The notes: generated by a model not told the origin, from the sequence alone. 64,000 nucleotides of DNA from Clostridium tetanomorphum (GCF_017873215.1 NZ_JAGGKA010000003.1:124001-188000), one strand, 5' to 3'. Positions 9,731-19,452 are shown, counted from the first letter of the stretch. A program made the numbers and translations.

Positions 9731-9899
9731 TATTGTTATCAATGGCGCCATAATGGTATTGTTCATTGGAGTTGTAGTTTTCTTCAGTAAAAGGAAAAGG
9801 AGAGCTATCTACATCAGTGCTTTCTGTAATATTATTACGTGATCCATATAAATTATCTTCTATTTTTCTTATAGTATATTTTTTATTTTTTTTACTCAT
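9720..9899 (-). CDS. Small hypothetical hydrophilic protein, 59 residues
   Basis: Begins MSKKNKKYTIRKIEDNLYGS and ends YGAIDNNRPL. It has no membrane segment or recognised domain. The frame extends four codons further to a TTG, but GGAGG lies five bases before the ATG at 9899, so that ATG is the start. The basic N terminus followed by an acidic, Asn/Ser-rich tail recalls small clostridial sporulation-associated proteins in general character only. A terminator covers its end. The function is unknown. Confidence 0.6.
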   Translation of the reverse strand: MSKKNKKYTIRKIEDNLYGSRNNITESTDVDSSPFPFTEENYNSNEQYHYGAIDNNRPL

Positions 9900-10043
9900 A
9901 GGAACCTCCAAAATTTTATTTTAATAATATTATTTGTCTTTATAATTATGATTATTCAAATAGGAAATTCAGATAAAAATGGTAACTGTATTTAATAAAA
10001 CAATAATAAGATAATAGTTCATATAGATTAGAAAGGTGAGATT

Positions 10044-10616
10044 ATGGCATTTGGATGGAAAGAACCAAAAGAGGATTTTGATAAAATTGGTATAAATTAC
10101 ATTGAAGTTGAAGAAGAACAGGGAGAAAGAAATGTAAATACAATATTTAAGGGAATTAGAGAAAAAGGTATTATAGATAAAACAGATGATAAAAAACATA
10201 TAAATAAACAAAATAATAACAGTTTAACTAAAATATTAAAAATTACTGCAAAAGTTATTATGGGAATTATTTTATATTTAATTGCTTTTGGAGAATTTAC
10301 TAGAGCTACTGGAGCTGTGACTTTAATAGGAGGACTAGCAACAGTATATTATTTATACTTTAAAAATAAGAAATTTAAAGCTAAAAATATTTGGATAAAG
10401 ACTTTAGTTGGAATATTATTAGCAATATTTATATTTGTGTTTGGAATTTGTGCAATGACTTATGATGATTATGAAGAATATGATGAATTTGAAAATTATC
10501 AATTAGAAAATATACAAAGTGGAGAAAATAAGAAAAATGAAATTTATACTAAAATAGAGAAAGAAAAATTATATATAAATACAATAATTTATAATTATAA
10601 TAGCAAAATAATATAG
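10044..10616 (+). CDS. Hypothetical membrane protein
   Basis: 190 residues. A hydrophilic N terminus of about 70 residues (MAFGWKEPKEDFDKIGINYI) is followed by three hydrophobic segments at roughly 74-92, 94-107 and 119-138, and then by an acidic stretch (TYDDYEEYDEFENYQ) and a Lys-rich tail. No family is recognised. The ATG follows GAAAGGTGAG. It appears to be a single-gene unit with a strong terminator after it. The acidic cluster right after the last helix could bind cations, but this is only a suggestion. Confidence 0.6.
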   Translation: MAFGWKEPKEDFDKIGINYIEVEEEQGERNVNTIFKGIREKGIIDKTDDKKHINKQNNNSLTKILKITAKVIMGIILYLIAFGEFTRATGAVTLIGGLATVYYLYFKNKKFKAKNIWIKTLVGILLAIFIFVFGICAMTYDDYEEYDEFENYQLENIQSGENKKNEIYTKIEKEKLYINTIIYNYNSKII

Positions 10617-10654
10617 ATTTCTATATTACATTGGAATATGAAAAATACTAAAGA

Positions 10655-10710
10655 GGCCCATATAGCTTACTAATTAAAGTTTAGATAAGCTGTATGGGTT
10701 TTATTTTTTA
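10655..10710 (+). terminator. Strong terminator
   Basis: Arms GCCCATATAGCTTA and TAAGCTGTATGGGT pair across a 16-base loop, followed by TTTATTTTTT. The next 255 bases to tnaA are AT-rich and hold no gene. I looked for a TnaC-like leader peptide (an ORF with Trp codons behind a ribosome site) and found none. Confidence 0.85.
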
Positions 10711-10965
10711 ACAAAATGTATTCCAACAAACTATAAAAAAATATTATCACTGTAATAAGAAATTACAAATTAAAGGTTTTAAATAGTATAAAACAAAAAT
10801 AGCCTGCATATAAATTATAATAAATTACAATGATAATAGAAAATCATAACAAAACTACAGTTATATTAAATAGCTAATAATTTAAAAAATTAAATTATAA
10901 AATTTTTTATTTTAATTTACTTAAGATTACATAGATAAAGTAAATTAAAAGAATGGAGGGGTTTT

Positions 10966-12348
10966 ATGAATATTAAATATGTACCAGAGCCATTTAGAAT
11001 TAAGATGGTTGAAACAATTAAAATGCTTAATCGTGAAGAAAGGGACCAAAAGATTGCTGAGGCAAAATATAACCTATTCAGTCTTAAAGGTGAAGACGTA
11101 TACATCGATTTGTTAACAGACAGCGGAACAAATGCAATGAGCCAAGATCAATGGGCTGGTGTAATGAGAGGTGATGAAGCTTATGCAGGAGCTTCAAGTT
11201 ATTTTAAATTAGTAGAAGCAGCACAAGATATATTTGGATATAAATATATTCAGCCTGTACATCAAGGCCGTGCAGCAGAAAAAGTTCTTTTTGGATTGCT
11301 AATGGGAAAAGGTCAATATTCTATATCAAATATGCATTTTGATACAACAAGAGCACATGTTGAACTTACAGGTGCAAGAGCAATTGACTGTGTTGTTCCT
11401 GAAGCTGCAGATCCATCACTAAGAATACCATTTAAGGGAAACATGGATACTAAAAAGCTTGAAGAATTAATAAAAGAACATGGAGCAGATAAAATCGGAC
11501 TTGTTATTATGACTATAACAAATAATTCTGCAGGAGGCCAGCCTGTATCTGTTCAAAATATAAAGGAAACTTCTAAAATTTGTAAGAAATATAATATTAA
11601 ACTTTGTATAGATGCAGCACGTTATGCAGAAAATGCTTATCTTATAAAGCAACGTGAACCAGGATATGAAAATAAATCTATAAAAGAAATTGTTAGGGAA
11701 GTATTTAGCTATGCAGATATGTTTACCATGAGTGCTAAGAAAGACACTATTGTTAATATGGGAGGATTAATTGGTATTAAAGAAGATGCAGAGCTATACC
11801 AATTATGTAAAGGACGTACAATTTCTTTTGAAGGATTTGTAACTTATGGCGGACTTTCAGGACGTGATCTTGAAGCTTTAGCAATTGGACTCTATGAAGG
11901 AATTGATGAAAATTACTTAAGATATAGAATAGGACAGATGGAGTATCTTGCATCACGTCTTGATGAAGCAGGAATAGCTTATCAATCACCAGTAGGAGGA
12001 CATGGAGTATTTGTAGATGCAAAAGCTATGTTCCCACATATTCCATATTATGAGTTCCCTGGTCAAGCTTTAGCAGTAGAACTTTACAAAGAAGCAGGAA
12101 TTCGTACATGTGATATTGGATCTTATATGTTAGGTAATGATCCTGATACTGGAAAACAACTTCATGCAGAATTTGAGTTTACAAGACTTGCAATTCCACG
12201 TCGTGTATATACTCAAGCTCATATTGATATTATGGCAGATGCTCTTATTTCAATTAAGGAAAGAGCAAGTGCTGTTAAAGGTTATAGAATAACATGGGAG
12301 CCAAAAGTTCTTCGTCACTTCCAAGCAAGCCTTGAACCAGTAAAATAA
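10966..12348 (+). CDS. tnaA: tryptophanase (tryptophan indole-lyase)
   Basis: PLP enzyme splitting L-tryptophan into indole, pyruvate and ammonia, 460 residues. Family motifs are [41 protein letters not shown] and the PLP lysine in [13 protein letters not shown]. Two positions separate it from tyrosine phenol-lyase. FDTTRAH has Asp where TPL has Thr. In [11 protein letters not shown] an Ile replaces the TPL-specific Arg that binds the phenol hydroxyl. The ATG follows GGAGGGG. A sodium symporter of the TnaT type lies downstream, so uptake and breakdown of tryptophan are probably linked. Confidence 0.9.
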   Translation: MNIKYVPEPFRIKMVETIKMLNREERDQKIAEAKYNLFSLKGEDVYIDLLTDSGTNAMSQDQWAGVMRGDEAYAGASSYFKLVEAAQDIFGYKYIQPVHQGRAAEKVLFGLLMGKGQYSISNMHFDTTRAHVELTGARAIDCVVPEAADPSLRIPFKGNMDTKKLEELIKEHGADKIGLVIMTITNNSAGGQPVSVQNIKETSKICKKYNIKLCIDAARYAENAYLIKQREPGYENKSIKEIVREVFSYADMFTMSAKKDTIVNMGGLIGIKEDAELYQLCKGRTISFEGFVTYGGLSGRDLEALAIGLYEGIDENYLRYRIGQMEYLASRLDEAGIAYQSPVGGHGVFVDAKAMFPHIPYYEFPGQALAVELYKEAGIRTCDIGSYMLGNDPDTGKQLHAEFEFTRLAIPRRVYTQAHIDIMADALISIKERASAVKGYRITWEPKVLRHFQASLEPVK

Positions 12349-12385
12349 ACAGATCTCTAAACTTTATAGATAATTGGCAATGTAT

Positions 12386-12438
12386 GAGCGAATATATTCA
12401 AAACATGTAAATATTAGCCATGTGTTTTGCGTATTTTT
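12386..12438 (+). terminator. Possible terminator after tnaA
   Basis: CAAAACATG and CATGTGTTTTG form an imperfect stem, followed by CGTATTTTTC. It would separate tnaA from the symporter gene, or act as a partial terminator. Confidence 0.4.
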
Positions 12439-12514
12439 CACTTTTCTCATAACGATGTTTTTGTGATAATTAGCAATAAGTAGATTAGTAACAAATACAT
12501 TATAAAGCTTATTT

Positions 12515-12602
12515 TATAGAAAGTGGGAAAGAGATAAGAGATACAAATGGTATCCATCATGAAAATTTAATTTCCATGATAAACTCTTTTTCACTTTCTA
12601 TA
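12515..12602. ncRNA. Branched inverted-repeat element between tnaA and the symporter
   Basis: TATAGAAAGTGGGAAAGAG at the left and CTCTTTTTCACTTTCTATA at the right pair over 19 positions, allowing two G-U pairs. Inside are two smaller hairpins: GATAC/GTATC, and ATCATGAAAA against TTTCCATGAT. The predicted fold is a three-way junction of 88 bases. No known riboswitch consensus (purine, TPP, c-di-GMP) matches. The remaining bases of the 454-base gap (12349-12802) contain no gene that I can support. Confidence 0.5.
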
Positions 12603-12802
12603 TTTATTTAAAGAACTAAATAAAACCTCTTAAATTAATACATATCTAAAAAACTTTTCTAAAATTACATCATAAAATGTTAACTTACAATGATAGATAT
12701 TAAATGAAAAAATATAAACTTATAAGAAAGAATTGATATTTTATAGAAAATCAATGAGCTTCTATAAAATGTTATAATAATATTATTAAAAGGAGAGATG
12801 TT

Positions 12803-14161
12803 ATGGGAGATAACAATCATGGAAAAAATTATGTGGACATAAGTAGTGACAATAATAGAGACACCTTTGACTCTAAACTTGGTTTTATTTTAGCGTGTAT
12901 TGGTTCAGCAGTAGGTATGGGGAATATTTGGATGTTTCCTTATAGAGTAGGACAACTTGGAGGGGCTGCATTTTTAGTTCCTTATTTTATATTTATTATA
13001 GTTATTGGATTTACAGGGGTTATTGGAGAAATGTCCTTTGGTCGTGCAATGGGAACAGGTCCACTGGGAGCCTTTAAAAAGGCATTGGAGAGAAGAGGAA
13101 AGAAACATGGAGATATTATTGGGCTTATCCCAGTAATAGGTTCATTGGGAATTGCTATAGGATATTCAGTAGTTGTAGGATGGATACTTAGATTTACTGT
13201 GGGAGCTATTACTGGATCAATGACAAATGCTTCAGATAGCGGAGCATATTTTGGCGCAATAGCTGGCAAAATAGGAAGCCTTAGTTGGCATATGATGGGA
13301 TTGGCTTTAACATTTATTGTTATGATTGCTGGTGTTTCTAACGGAATAGAAAAGGTTAATAAGGTATTAATGCCTGCTTTCTTTGGTTTATTTTTCATAC
13401 TTGCAATTCGTGTAGCTACATTACCAGGAGCTATGGAAGGTTATAAGTATTTATTTATTCCTAGATGGAAGTTTTTGGGGGATCCTAAAACATGGGTATA
13501 TGCTTTAGGGCAAGCCTTTTTTTCGCTTTCATTAGCAGGTTCAGGAACTTTAGTATATGGAAGCTATCTAAAGAAATCTGAGGATGTTGTGGAAAGTGCA
13601 AAGTATGTAGCTATTTTTGATACAATTGCAGCAATGCTAGCGGCACTTGTAATTATACCGTCAGTGTTTGCGTTTAAAATGGATCCAGCAGCAGGACCTC
13701 CTCTTATGTTCATTACAATGCCAAGTGTATTTAAGCAAATGCCTATGGGACAATTATTTTCAATTATTTTCTTTATAGCTGTGTTATTTGCTGGGGTTAC
13801 ATCTTTAATGAATCTATTTGAAACACCCATAGAAGCACTACAAAATAAATTTAAACTTTCTAGAAAAACTTCAGTTGCTGTTATTGCATTGTTTGGAGCA
13901 ATTACTGGAATAGTACTTGAAGATTCAAATAAGCTTGGTGTTTGGATGGATGTAATATCTATTTATGTTATTCCTTTAGGAGCGCTTTTAGCTGCAATTA
14001 TGTTTTACTGGGTTTGTGGATCCAAATTTGCAAAAGAACAAGTACAATTAGGACGCGAAAAGGAGTTAGGCTCTTGGTTTGAACCAATGACAAGATATGT
14101 ATTTTGTGGACTTACAATTATAGTTTATATATTGGGTATATTCTATGGTGGGATTGGATAA
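12803..14161 (+). CDS. Sodium:neurotransmitter symporter family transporter, probable tryptophan importer
   Basis: 452-residue NSS (SLC6-type) transporter with about 12 membrane helices. The helix-1 signature GFILACIGSAVGMGNIWMFPYRVGQLGGAAFLVPY carries the sodium- and substrate-binding unwound region. QAFFSLSLAGSGTLVYGSYL is the helix-6 region. The family includes TnaT, a sodium-dependent tryptophan transporter encoded beside tnaA in Symbiobacterium. Because tnaA is the gene immediately upstream, tryptophan is the likely substrate here. That is inference from context. The ATG follows AAAAGGAGAG. A second NSS gene lies at 17571-18932. Confidence 0.85.
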   Translation: MGDNNHGKNYVDISSDNNRDTFDSKLGFILACIGSAVGMGNIWMFPYRVGQLGGAAFLVPYFIFIIVIGFTGVIGEMSFGRAMGTGPLGAFKKALERRGKKHGDIIGLIPVIGSLGIAIGYSVVVGWILRFTVGAITGSMTNASDSGAYFGAIAGKIGSLSWHMMGLALTFIVMIAGVSNGIEKVNKVLMPAFFGLFFILAIRVATLPGAMEGYKYLFIPRWKFLGDPKTWVYALGQAFFSLSLAGSGTLVYGSYLKKSEDVVESAKYVAIFDTIAAMLAALVIIPSVFAFKMDPAAGPPLMFITMPSVFKQMPMGQLFSIIFFIAVLFAGVTSLMNLFETPIEALQNKFKLSRKTSVAVIALFGAITGIVLEDSNKLGVWMDVISIYVIPLGALLAAIMFYWVCGSKFAKEQVQLGREKELGSWFEPMTRYVFCGLTIIVYILGIFYGGIG

Positions 14162-14237
14162 AATTTCAACATAGCTAGTTTAAAGACTTAATGAAATGAT
14201 AAAAAATTTAAGATATAGTCAATATAAAATTTTATTA

Positions 14238-14274
14238 AAAGTGGTTAAATTTGAATTTATTTAACCACTTTTTT
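14238..14274 (+). terminator. Terminator after the symporter
   Basis: Arms GTGGTTAAAT and ATTTAACCAC pair perfectly around an eight-base loop and are followed by TTTTTT. It also faces the end of the minus-strand nitroreductase. Confidence 0.85.
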
Positions 14275-14304
14275 AGATTTTTAACTATTAGTTTTTATAA
14301 GGGA

Positions 14305-14871
14305 TTATTCTATCCAAATAATTTCTTCATCTTTTCTAGGAGGTATTGGTGGTTCTTGATCAGGATAGCCTAAGGTTAGAATGGCAACTAATTTTTTATC
14401 AGTAGCGTTTAAAAACTCTAATATTTCATTTTCTGTCCATAAAATACCAGTCATCCAGCAAGTAGCTAGTCCAGCTTCGTGAGCAGCTAAAGATAGATTT
14501 TGTATTGCAGCGGCTGCACTTTCATAAGCACCTATTTGATAAACTTCATTTGATAATTTATCTGTTGTAACAGCGATAAAATATGGAGCATTTCCAAAGT
14601 TGGTAAAATACTTTTCTATCATATTAACCATTTTATCTTTAAACAAATCATGTAGTCTATACTGTAAATCTTTAAATGAATTACACATTATTTTTTTAAA
14701 TTCTTCTTTTTTATTTCCACCAATAACATAGAATTTCCATGGTTGCGTATTCATAGCTGAAGGTGCCCACATACTTAGCTTAATAATTTCTTCTATTAAT
14801 TTTTTTGGAACTTCTTTGTCTTTAAATTTTCGTATACTTCTTCTTTCTATTATAGTCTGTTTTAATTCCAT
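14305..14871 (-). CDS. Nitroreductase family flavoprotein
   Basis: 188-residue FMN-dependent NAD(P)H oxidoreductase of the nitroreductase fold. It starts ELKQTIIERRSIRKFKDKEVP, the usual N-terminal R-R-S-x-R-x-F FMN-binding motif. APSAMNTQPWKFYVI and EAGLATCWMTG are further cofactor-binding stretches. Such enzymes reduce nitroaromatics, quinones or enoates, and the natural substrate here is unknown. It is a single gene on the minus strand with GGAGGTATATCT before the ATG. Its neighbours give no functional hint. Confidence 0.85.
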   Translation of the reverse strand: MELKQTIIERRSIRKFKDKEVPKKLIEEIIKLSMWAPSAMNTQPWKFYVIGGNKKEEFKKIMCNSFKDLQYRLHDLFKDKMVNMIEKYFTNFGNAPYFIAVTTDKLSNEVYQIGAYESAAAAIQNLSLAAHEAGLATCWMTGILWTENEILEFLNATDKKLVAILTLGYPDQEPPIPPRKDEEIIWIE

Positions 14872-15081
14872 AGATATACCTCCATCAAAAAATATTTTAA
14901 TATGAACAACTTTACTGTTTTTTCTATTTAATTACCATTTTATCTAATGTTTAGTCAACATTCAATACAACTTGTTAATTTAAAAATTAGCAAGTTTTTT
15001 TATTTCTTTATAAAATTTTTAGAATTAGCTTCTACAATAAAATAATAGAGAAACAATATTAGGCTGTAGGAGGAATTTTAA

Positions 15082-15825
15082 ATGGAAAATATAATGGAAA
15101 TTAAAAGGGTAAGTAAAAAAATAAAAGGAAGAACCATTATTGATAATATGTCATTTGAAATTAAGAAGGGACAAATATGTGGATTTATAGGACCAAATGG
15201 TGCGGGAAAAACTACTATGATTAGACTTTTAACAGGACTTATAAAGCCAAATGAAGGAGAAATTTTAATTAATGGAATAGATGTTACTAATAATAGAAAA
15301 GAAGCTCTTATAAATCTTGGAGCAATAGTAGAGTCGCCCATATTTTTTAATTATATGACTGGAAAGGAAGTTTTAAGTAACCTTATAAGATTACATCCTA
15401 ATATTCCTAAAAAGAAAAGAGAAAATAGAGTAGAAGAAGTTTTAAAAATTGTAAATCTAGATAAAAGAGGTAATGACAAAGTATCTACTTATTCACTTGG
15501 AATGAAGCAAAGACTTGGTATTGCTCAAGCTCTTTTAGGAAATCCTGAAATAATTATTTTAGATGAACCAGCTAATGGTCTTGATCCTATTGGAATGAAG
15601 GATTTAAGAGAAATTATTCTTAAATTAAATAGAGAATATAATATAACATTTTTAGTATCTAGTCATCTATTAGATGAACTTCAAAAGATGTGTACAAACT
15701 TTGTAATTATAAACGAGGGAAGCTTAAAATTTAAAGGAACTTCAAAAGATTTATTTTCTATAGGTAGTGGAAACATTGAAGATATATTTATAAAAATACT
15801 AGATAGCCAGGAGGCATTAGCATAA
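15082..15825 (+). CDS. ABC transporter ATP-binding protein, BcrA/lantibiotic-immunity type
   Basis: 247-residue ATPase with Walker A GPNGAGKTT, signature YSLGMKQRLGIAQALL (the LGMKQR form typical of bacitracin/lantibiotic exporters), Walker B IIILDEPANGLDP and the switch His in VSSHLLDE. The start follows AGGAGG. It overlaps the first of two ABC-2 permeases by one base, so the three genes 15082-17446 form one operon. The complex would be two ATPases plus the two different permeases. Export of a peptide antibiotic or self-protection is the usual role of this group, but the substrate is not shown by the sequence. Confidence 0.88.
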   Translation: MENIMEIKRVSKKIKGRTIIDNMSFEIKKGQICGFIGPNGAGKTTMIRLLTGLIKPNEGEILINGIDVTNNRKEALINLGAIVESPIFFNYMTGKEVLSNLIRLHPNIPKKKRENRVEEVLKIVNLDKRGNDKVSTYSLGMKQRLGIAQALLGNPEIIILDEPANGLDPIGMKDLREIILKLNREYNITFLVSSHLLDELQKMCTNFVIINEGSLKFKGTSKDLFSIGSGNIEDIFIKILDSQEALA

Positions 15826-16649
15826 TGGAACTTTTTAAAAGTGAATTTGAAAGGATATGGAAAAGAAAGTTAACTTGGATATGCTTTATTCTTATTCCTC
15901 TTGCAATAGCAGGTGCCTCAAAATATTATTTAAATAATAATTATAAACATACAATTCAAAGTCCGGAATTTGTGTCTTTTGGTAACTATTCTTTTATGGT
16001 GTTCCAGGAAGTATTAATAACTTTATTTAATATATTTACTATATTATTTGTATGTAGTTCTATTACTGAGGAATATAGAAATGGTGAAATAAGATTGGTT
16101 ATGATTAGAGGGTATTCTTTTAAAGAAATATTTTTTGCTAAGATAGCTTCTATTATTACTACTCTATTTATATTTTTTATAACCTTTTTTGTTATGAGTA
16201 CAGTAGTTGGATATTTTGTAGCTCCTAAATTAGATAAGGTAATGCTTTTTTATTATAAAAATCCTGTATCAATTTCAGAGGCAATTCTATATTCAGCTAA
16301 ATATTATGCTATAGGATTTGTTACTATTATAGCAATACTATCTATGTTTACTTTTGTTGCAGTTAAGTGTAAGACTGTAACAGGAGTTGCAGGAGTGTGT
16401 ATATCAACTATTATAGCAGGAGGAATTTTTTCATCAACAATTAAGCATTTTGGACACTTAATTGGAAATGAGTTAGCAATAAAACTATGGTTACTGCCTA
16501 TTGTTGAAATTCAATATAAAGGTATATGTCTTTTTTTAAGTGGATATTTTATATATTCATCTTGGATAATTATAGGTTTAATATTGCACGTAGTGATTTT
16601 TGGCACTTTATCTTGTAACATATTCTGCAAAGAAGATCACTTTATATAA
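15825..16649 (+). CDS. ABC-2 type permease (first of two)
   Basis: 274 residues with six predicted membrane helices. The N-terminal MELFKSEFERIWKRKLTWICF is the typical short cytoplasmic start of an ABC-2 permease. A large extracellular loop between helices 1 and 2 is followed by SITEEYRNGEIRLVMIRGYSFKEIFFAK, the coupling-helix region contacting the ATPase. It overlaps its neighbours by one base on each side, a sign of translational coupling within the exporter operon. Confidence 0.8.
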   Translation: MELFKSEFERIWKRKLTWICFILIPLAIAGASKYYLNNNYKHTIQSPEFVSFGNYSFMVFQEVLITLFNIFTILFVCSSITEEYRNGEIRLVMIRGYSFKEIFFAKIASIITTLFIFFITFFVMSTVVGYFVAPKLDKVMLFYYKNPVSISEAILYSAKYYAIGFVTIIAILSMFTFVAVKCKTVTGVAGVCISTIIAGGIFSSTIKHFGHLIGNELAIKLWLLPIVEIQYKGICLFLSGYFIYSSWIIIGLILHVVIFGTLSCNIFCKEDHFI

Positions 16650-16663
16650 TGGAGGGTATGAAA

Positions 16664-17446
16664 ATGAAGGAGTTAATTATAAGTGAATTTTTAAGAATGA
16701 GAAAGACAAAGAAAAATAAAATATGTATATTGATGTTGATAGTAAGTTTTATATTTACATTGGTTTGGGATAAAACTCCGTTTTTGGGGTCAGGTACAGA
16801 GTTTTACACACCGGATATATCCACTAAGATAAATTCTTTAAATTTTGCTATATTTAGTATGAAAAATTTAATATTACTTCTTTTTCTGATAGTACTTCCA
16901 GTACTTTTTATAGACAGTTTAAGCGGAGAATATGAAAGTGGGGCATATAGATTAATACTTACAAGACCTTATACTAGAACTCAATTATGGATTTCAAAAT
17001 TAATAGTTCAAAGTTTATTTGCTGGTGCTATTTTTACAGTGTTTTTTATTGCTTCTACAATCTTTGGGTATTTATTATTTCCTAAAGTAAGTACAACAAC
17101 TTTTTATACTAATCCAAGGCTCTATAATGCAGTAGATGCTTTAATATATAATTTCAAGGCAGTAGCGCTTATGTATCTTATAAGTAATGCAATCTTAGCA
17201 TTATCATCAGTAATATCTTCTATTATACCTAAAGTTGTTCCATCTTTTATACTTCTTTTATGTACTTTAGCTGGCGGTATGTATGCAAATGATAGTTTAG
17301 AAGTTTTTATTTTTCCTTTTAATAAGATTGTGAGACTTTTAAGCTTAGGAGAGAGAACAAAATTTTATACTCCTGTTTTAGCATGCTTAATTGTAGGATT
17401 TATATTGAGTACTTTCATTTTTAACAAAAAAGACTTAAGGGCATAG
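16664..17446 (+). CDS. ABC-2 type permease (second of two)
   Basis: About 260 residues, six predicted helices, with the coupling segment SLSGEYESGAYRLILTRPYTRTQLWISK. It resembles the preceding permease in plan but differs in sequence, so the two probably form a heterodimer. ATG codons occur at 16649, 16658 and 16664. GGAGGG lies at 16651-16656, so the ATG at 16664 (MKELIISEFLRMRKTKK) is best spaced. A repeated hairpin element begins nine bases after its stop. Confidence 0.78.
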   Translation: MKELIISEFLRMRKTKKNKICILMLIVSFIFTLVWDKTPFLGSGTEFYTPDISTKINSLNFAIFSMKNLILLLFLIVLPVLFIDSLSGEYESGAYRLILTRPYTRTQLWISKLIVQSLFAGAIFTVFFIASTIFGYLLFPKVSTTTFYTNPRLYNAVDALIYNFKAVALMYLISNAILALSSVISSIIPKVVPSFILLLCTLAGGMYANDSLEVFIFPFNKIVRLLSLGERTKFYTPVLACLIVGFILSTFIFNKKDLRA

Positions 17447-17453
17447 AAAAAAA

Positions 17454-17552
17454 GTGCTGTGGCACTAAGAATAAATCTTACAACATATTGTGTTTGTTAT
17501 TGATTTACAAAGCAATATATTGTATGTAAATTTCTTAATGTCACAGCTCCTT
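17454..17552 (+). repeat. Dispersed hairpin repeat, copy A
   Basis: A roughly 95-base imperfect inverted repeat with outer arms GCTGTGGCACTAAGAA and TTCTTAATGTCACAGC and an inner stem around ACATATTGTGTTTGT. A second copy with about six changes over 92 aligned bases is at 31520-31618 after metQ. This copy ends in CTCCTTTTTATA, so it may also terminate the exporter operon on one strand and the symporter gene on the other. Confidence 0.8.
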
Positions 17553-17570
17553 TTTATACTTAATTAAATT

Positions 17571-18932
17571 TTAAAATTTTATTATATTTAAGGAATTTAA
17601 AAATACTATTATTAATAATATTGGAGTTACACCCATTAATATATAACGATAGGCCGTGATAATTCTATTGTTTTGAAGAGTTTCATTGTTGGTTAATTCA
17701 TTAGATACAGATTGTTTATTTACAAAGTAACCTACAAATATAGCAATTAAAAGACCGCCTAAAGGTAACAATATATTTGAAGATATAAAATCAAAAGTAT
17801 CAAAGAAGCCTTTCCCTAAGAATACATGTATATTTCCTAAAATGCTTGTTTTATCAGCAGATAATGTGGCTAGAGAACCTATTAATAATATTATAATAGC
17901 ATTTATAATTACTGCACTACGTCTTTTAAAGCCTCTTTCTTCTGTATAATATGCAATTAAAACCTCCACTATAGATATCATAGCTGTAGTAGCTGCAATT
18001 GCAGTTAAGAAAAAGAATATGACTAAAAGAATATTACCAAAAGGCAATTTTGAAAACACTAAAGGAATAGTCATAAACAATAATCCGGGACCAGCTTCAG
18101 GTTTCATACCAAAAGAGAATACTGCTGGAAATATAGCTATACCTGCTAGTAAAGACACTATAGTATCAGCAACAGCTACCTTAGCTGATGTAGTTAATAA
18201 ATTAGTATCTTTTGTAAAATAACTACCATAGGTAACCATAGTACCCATACCTAAGGAAAGTTTAAAAAATGCTAATCCCATTGCAGCTAATATTACTCCA
18301 GGAGTAGTTTTAGAGAAATCAACTTTAAATAAAAATTTTAATCCCTCAGAAGCACCTGGAAGTGTTAATGCTCTAATACCACACACAATTATTAAAATAA
18401 ATAATACAGGAATAAGAGTTTTTGTAACTCTTTCTATACCTTTTTCTACACCTTTAATAAGAATTAATGATACCACGGTTATAGCGATAAATTGCCATAC
18501 TAATGGAGGTAATGGACCAGCTACTGTTTTGCTAAATAGTTCACCAACAGAGGCAGTAGTAACATTTGCTAAATCTCCTTTAATAGCTTTAAACACATAG
18601 GAGTAAACCCAACCAGCAACGCAAGAATAGAAAAACATAATAAAATATGCAGAAAATATACCGAAAGTTCCTATGATTTTCCAGAATGGATTAGGAGTTA
18701 ACTCTTTTATAGCTCCCATAACATTTTTATGAGTTTTTCTGCCTATATAAAATTCACTTACCATTACAGGTATACCAACAAACATTATACAAATAAGATA
18801 AATTAATAAAAATGCGCCTCCACCATTTTCGCCTACTACATAAGGAAATTTCCATATGTTACCTAGACCTACAGCAGATCCAAGAGTAGCAAAGAAAACA
18901 GCAATAGTACCTGAAAAACTCTCTCTTTTCAT
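17571..18932 (-). CDS. Sodium:neurotransmitter symporter family transporter
   Basis: 453-residue NSS family amino-acid symporter with about 12 helices. Helix 1 reads FFATLGSAVGLGNIWKFPYVVGENGGGAFLLIY, containing the sodium and substrate ligands. AFFKLSLGMGTMVTYGSYF is the helix-6 region. It differs clearly from the tnaA-linked homologue at 12803, so it probably has another substrate. A GGAGGTGAAT ribosome site precedes the ATG. It is a single gene, convergent with the ABC exporter operon, and repeat copy A lies between them. Confidence 0.85.
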   Translation of the reverse strand: MKRESFSGTIAVFFATLGSAVGLGNIWKFPYVVGENGGGAFLLIYLICIMFVGIPVMVSEFYIGRKTHKNVMGAIKELTPNPFWKIIGTFGIFSAYFIMFFYSCVAGWVYSYVFKAIKGDLANVTTASVGELFSKTVAGPLPPLVWQFIAITVVSLILIKGVEKGIERVTKTLIPVLFILIIVCGIRALTLPGASEGLKFLFKVDFSKTTPGVILAAMGLAFFKLSLGMGTMVTYGSYFTKDTNLLTTSAKVAVADTIVSLLAGIAIFPAVFSFGMKPEAGPGLLFMTIPLVFSKLPFGNILLVIFFFLTAIAATTAMISIVEVLIAYYTEERGFKRRSAVIINAIIILLIGSLATLSADKTSILGNIHVFLGKGFFDTFDFISSNILLPLGGLLIAIFVGYFVNKQSVSNELTNNETLQNNRIITAYRYILMGVTPILLIIVFLNSLNIIKF

Positions 18933-19216
18933 ATATTCACCTCCATAAATTTTTCAGCTTTAAATTTATAAAAAATAAATTACGAACAATGTAACATATA
19001 TTAAATGACAATTCAATAGTTTTTATGACATTTATTGATAATTTTTATTGTAGAAAAAAGAAGAATATGGAGCGAAAATAATCTATATGGAAGTAGCGAT
19101 ATATTATCCTATTTATATATGGATATTAACAGCAATTCTTTAGTTTATTAATAAATAATATCTTTACAAAGGGATAGAATAATAATTAATAGAAAATTGA
19201 GAGGAGAGGATTAGTT

Positions 19217-19372
19217 ATGGCAAAAGATAGCCAACCAGATAATAAAAAGGCTAGAATGGAAAAATGTAATTATCAAACTCCAATAACCAGTGAAGAAGCT
19301 AAAAATCACAATAGAACATTGAAAAGACATTCTGTGAAAAGAGAAGGATTTCAGAGTCAACATATAAATTAA
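19217..19372 (+). CDS. Small hypothetical basic protein, 51 residues
   Basis: Begins MAKDSQPDNKKARMEKCNY and ends GFQSQHIN. It is hydrophilic, Lys/Asn-rich, with one Cys. GAGGAGAGGA lies correctly before the ATG and a terminator follows, so it is likely a real gene. It lies in the 734-base interval between the symporter and the AI-2E family gene. No family is recognised. Confidence 0.6.
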   Translation: MAKDSQPDNKKARMEKCNYQTPITSEEAKNHNRTLKRHSVKREGFQSQHIN

Positions 19373-19452
19373 AATATACTAGATGCTATTGTATATAATA
19401 AATCTATGAATAAATTTAACAAACAGAATTATTTAATAGATTTTACTTTATT

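Noticed and set aside
10711-10965. TnaC-like leader peptide upstream of tnaA
   Set aside because: No short ORF with a ribosome site and Trp codon was found, and there is no Rho-type signal that I can recognise by eye.
10966-12348. Tyrosine phenol-lyase instead of tryptophanase
   Set aside because: The two diagnostic positions (Asp in FDTTRAH, Ile in DIGSYMLG) match tryptophanase. Still, only an assay would settle substrate preference.
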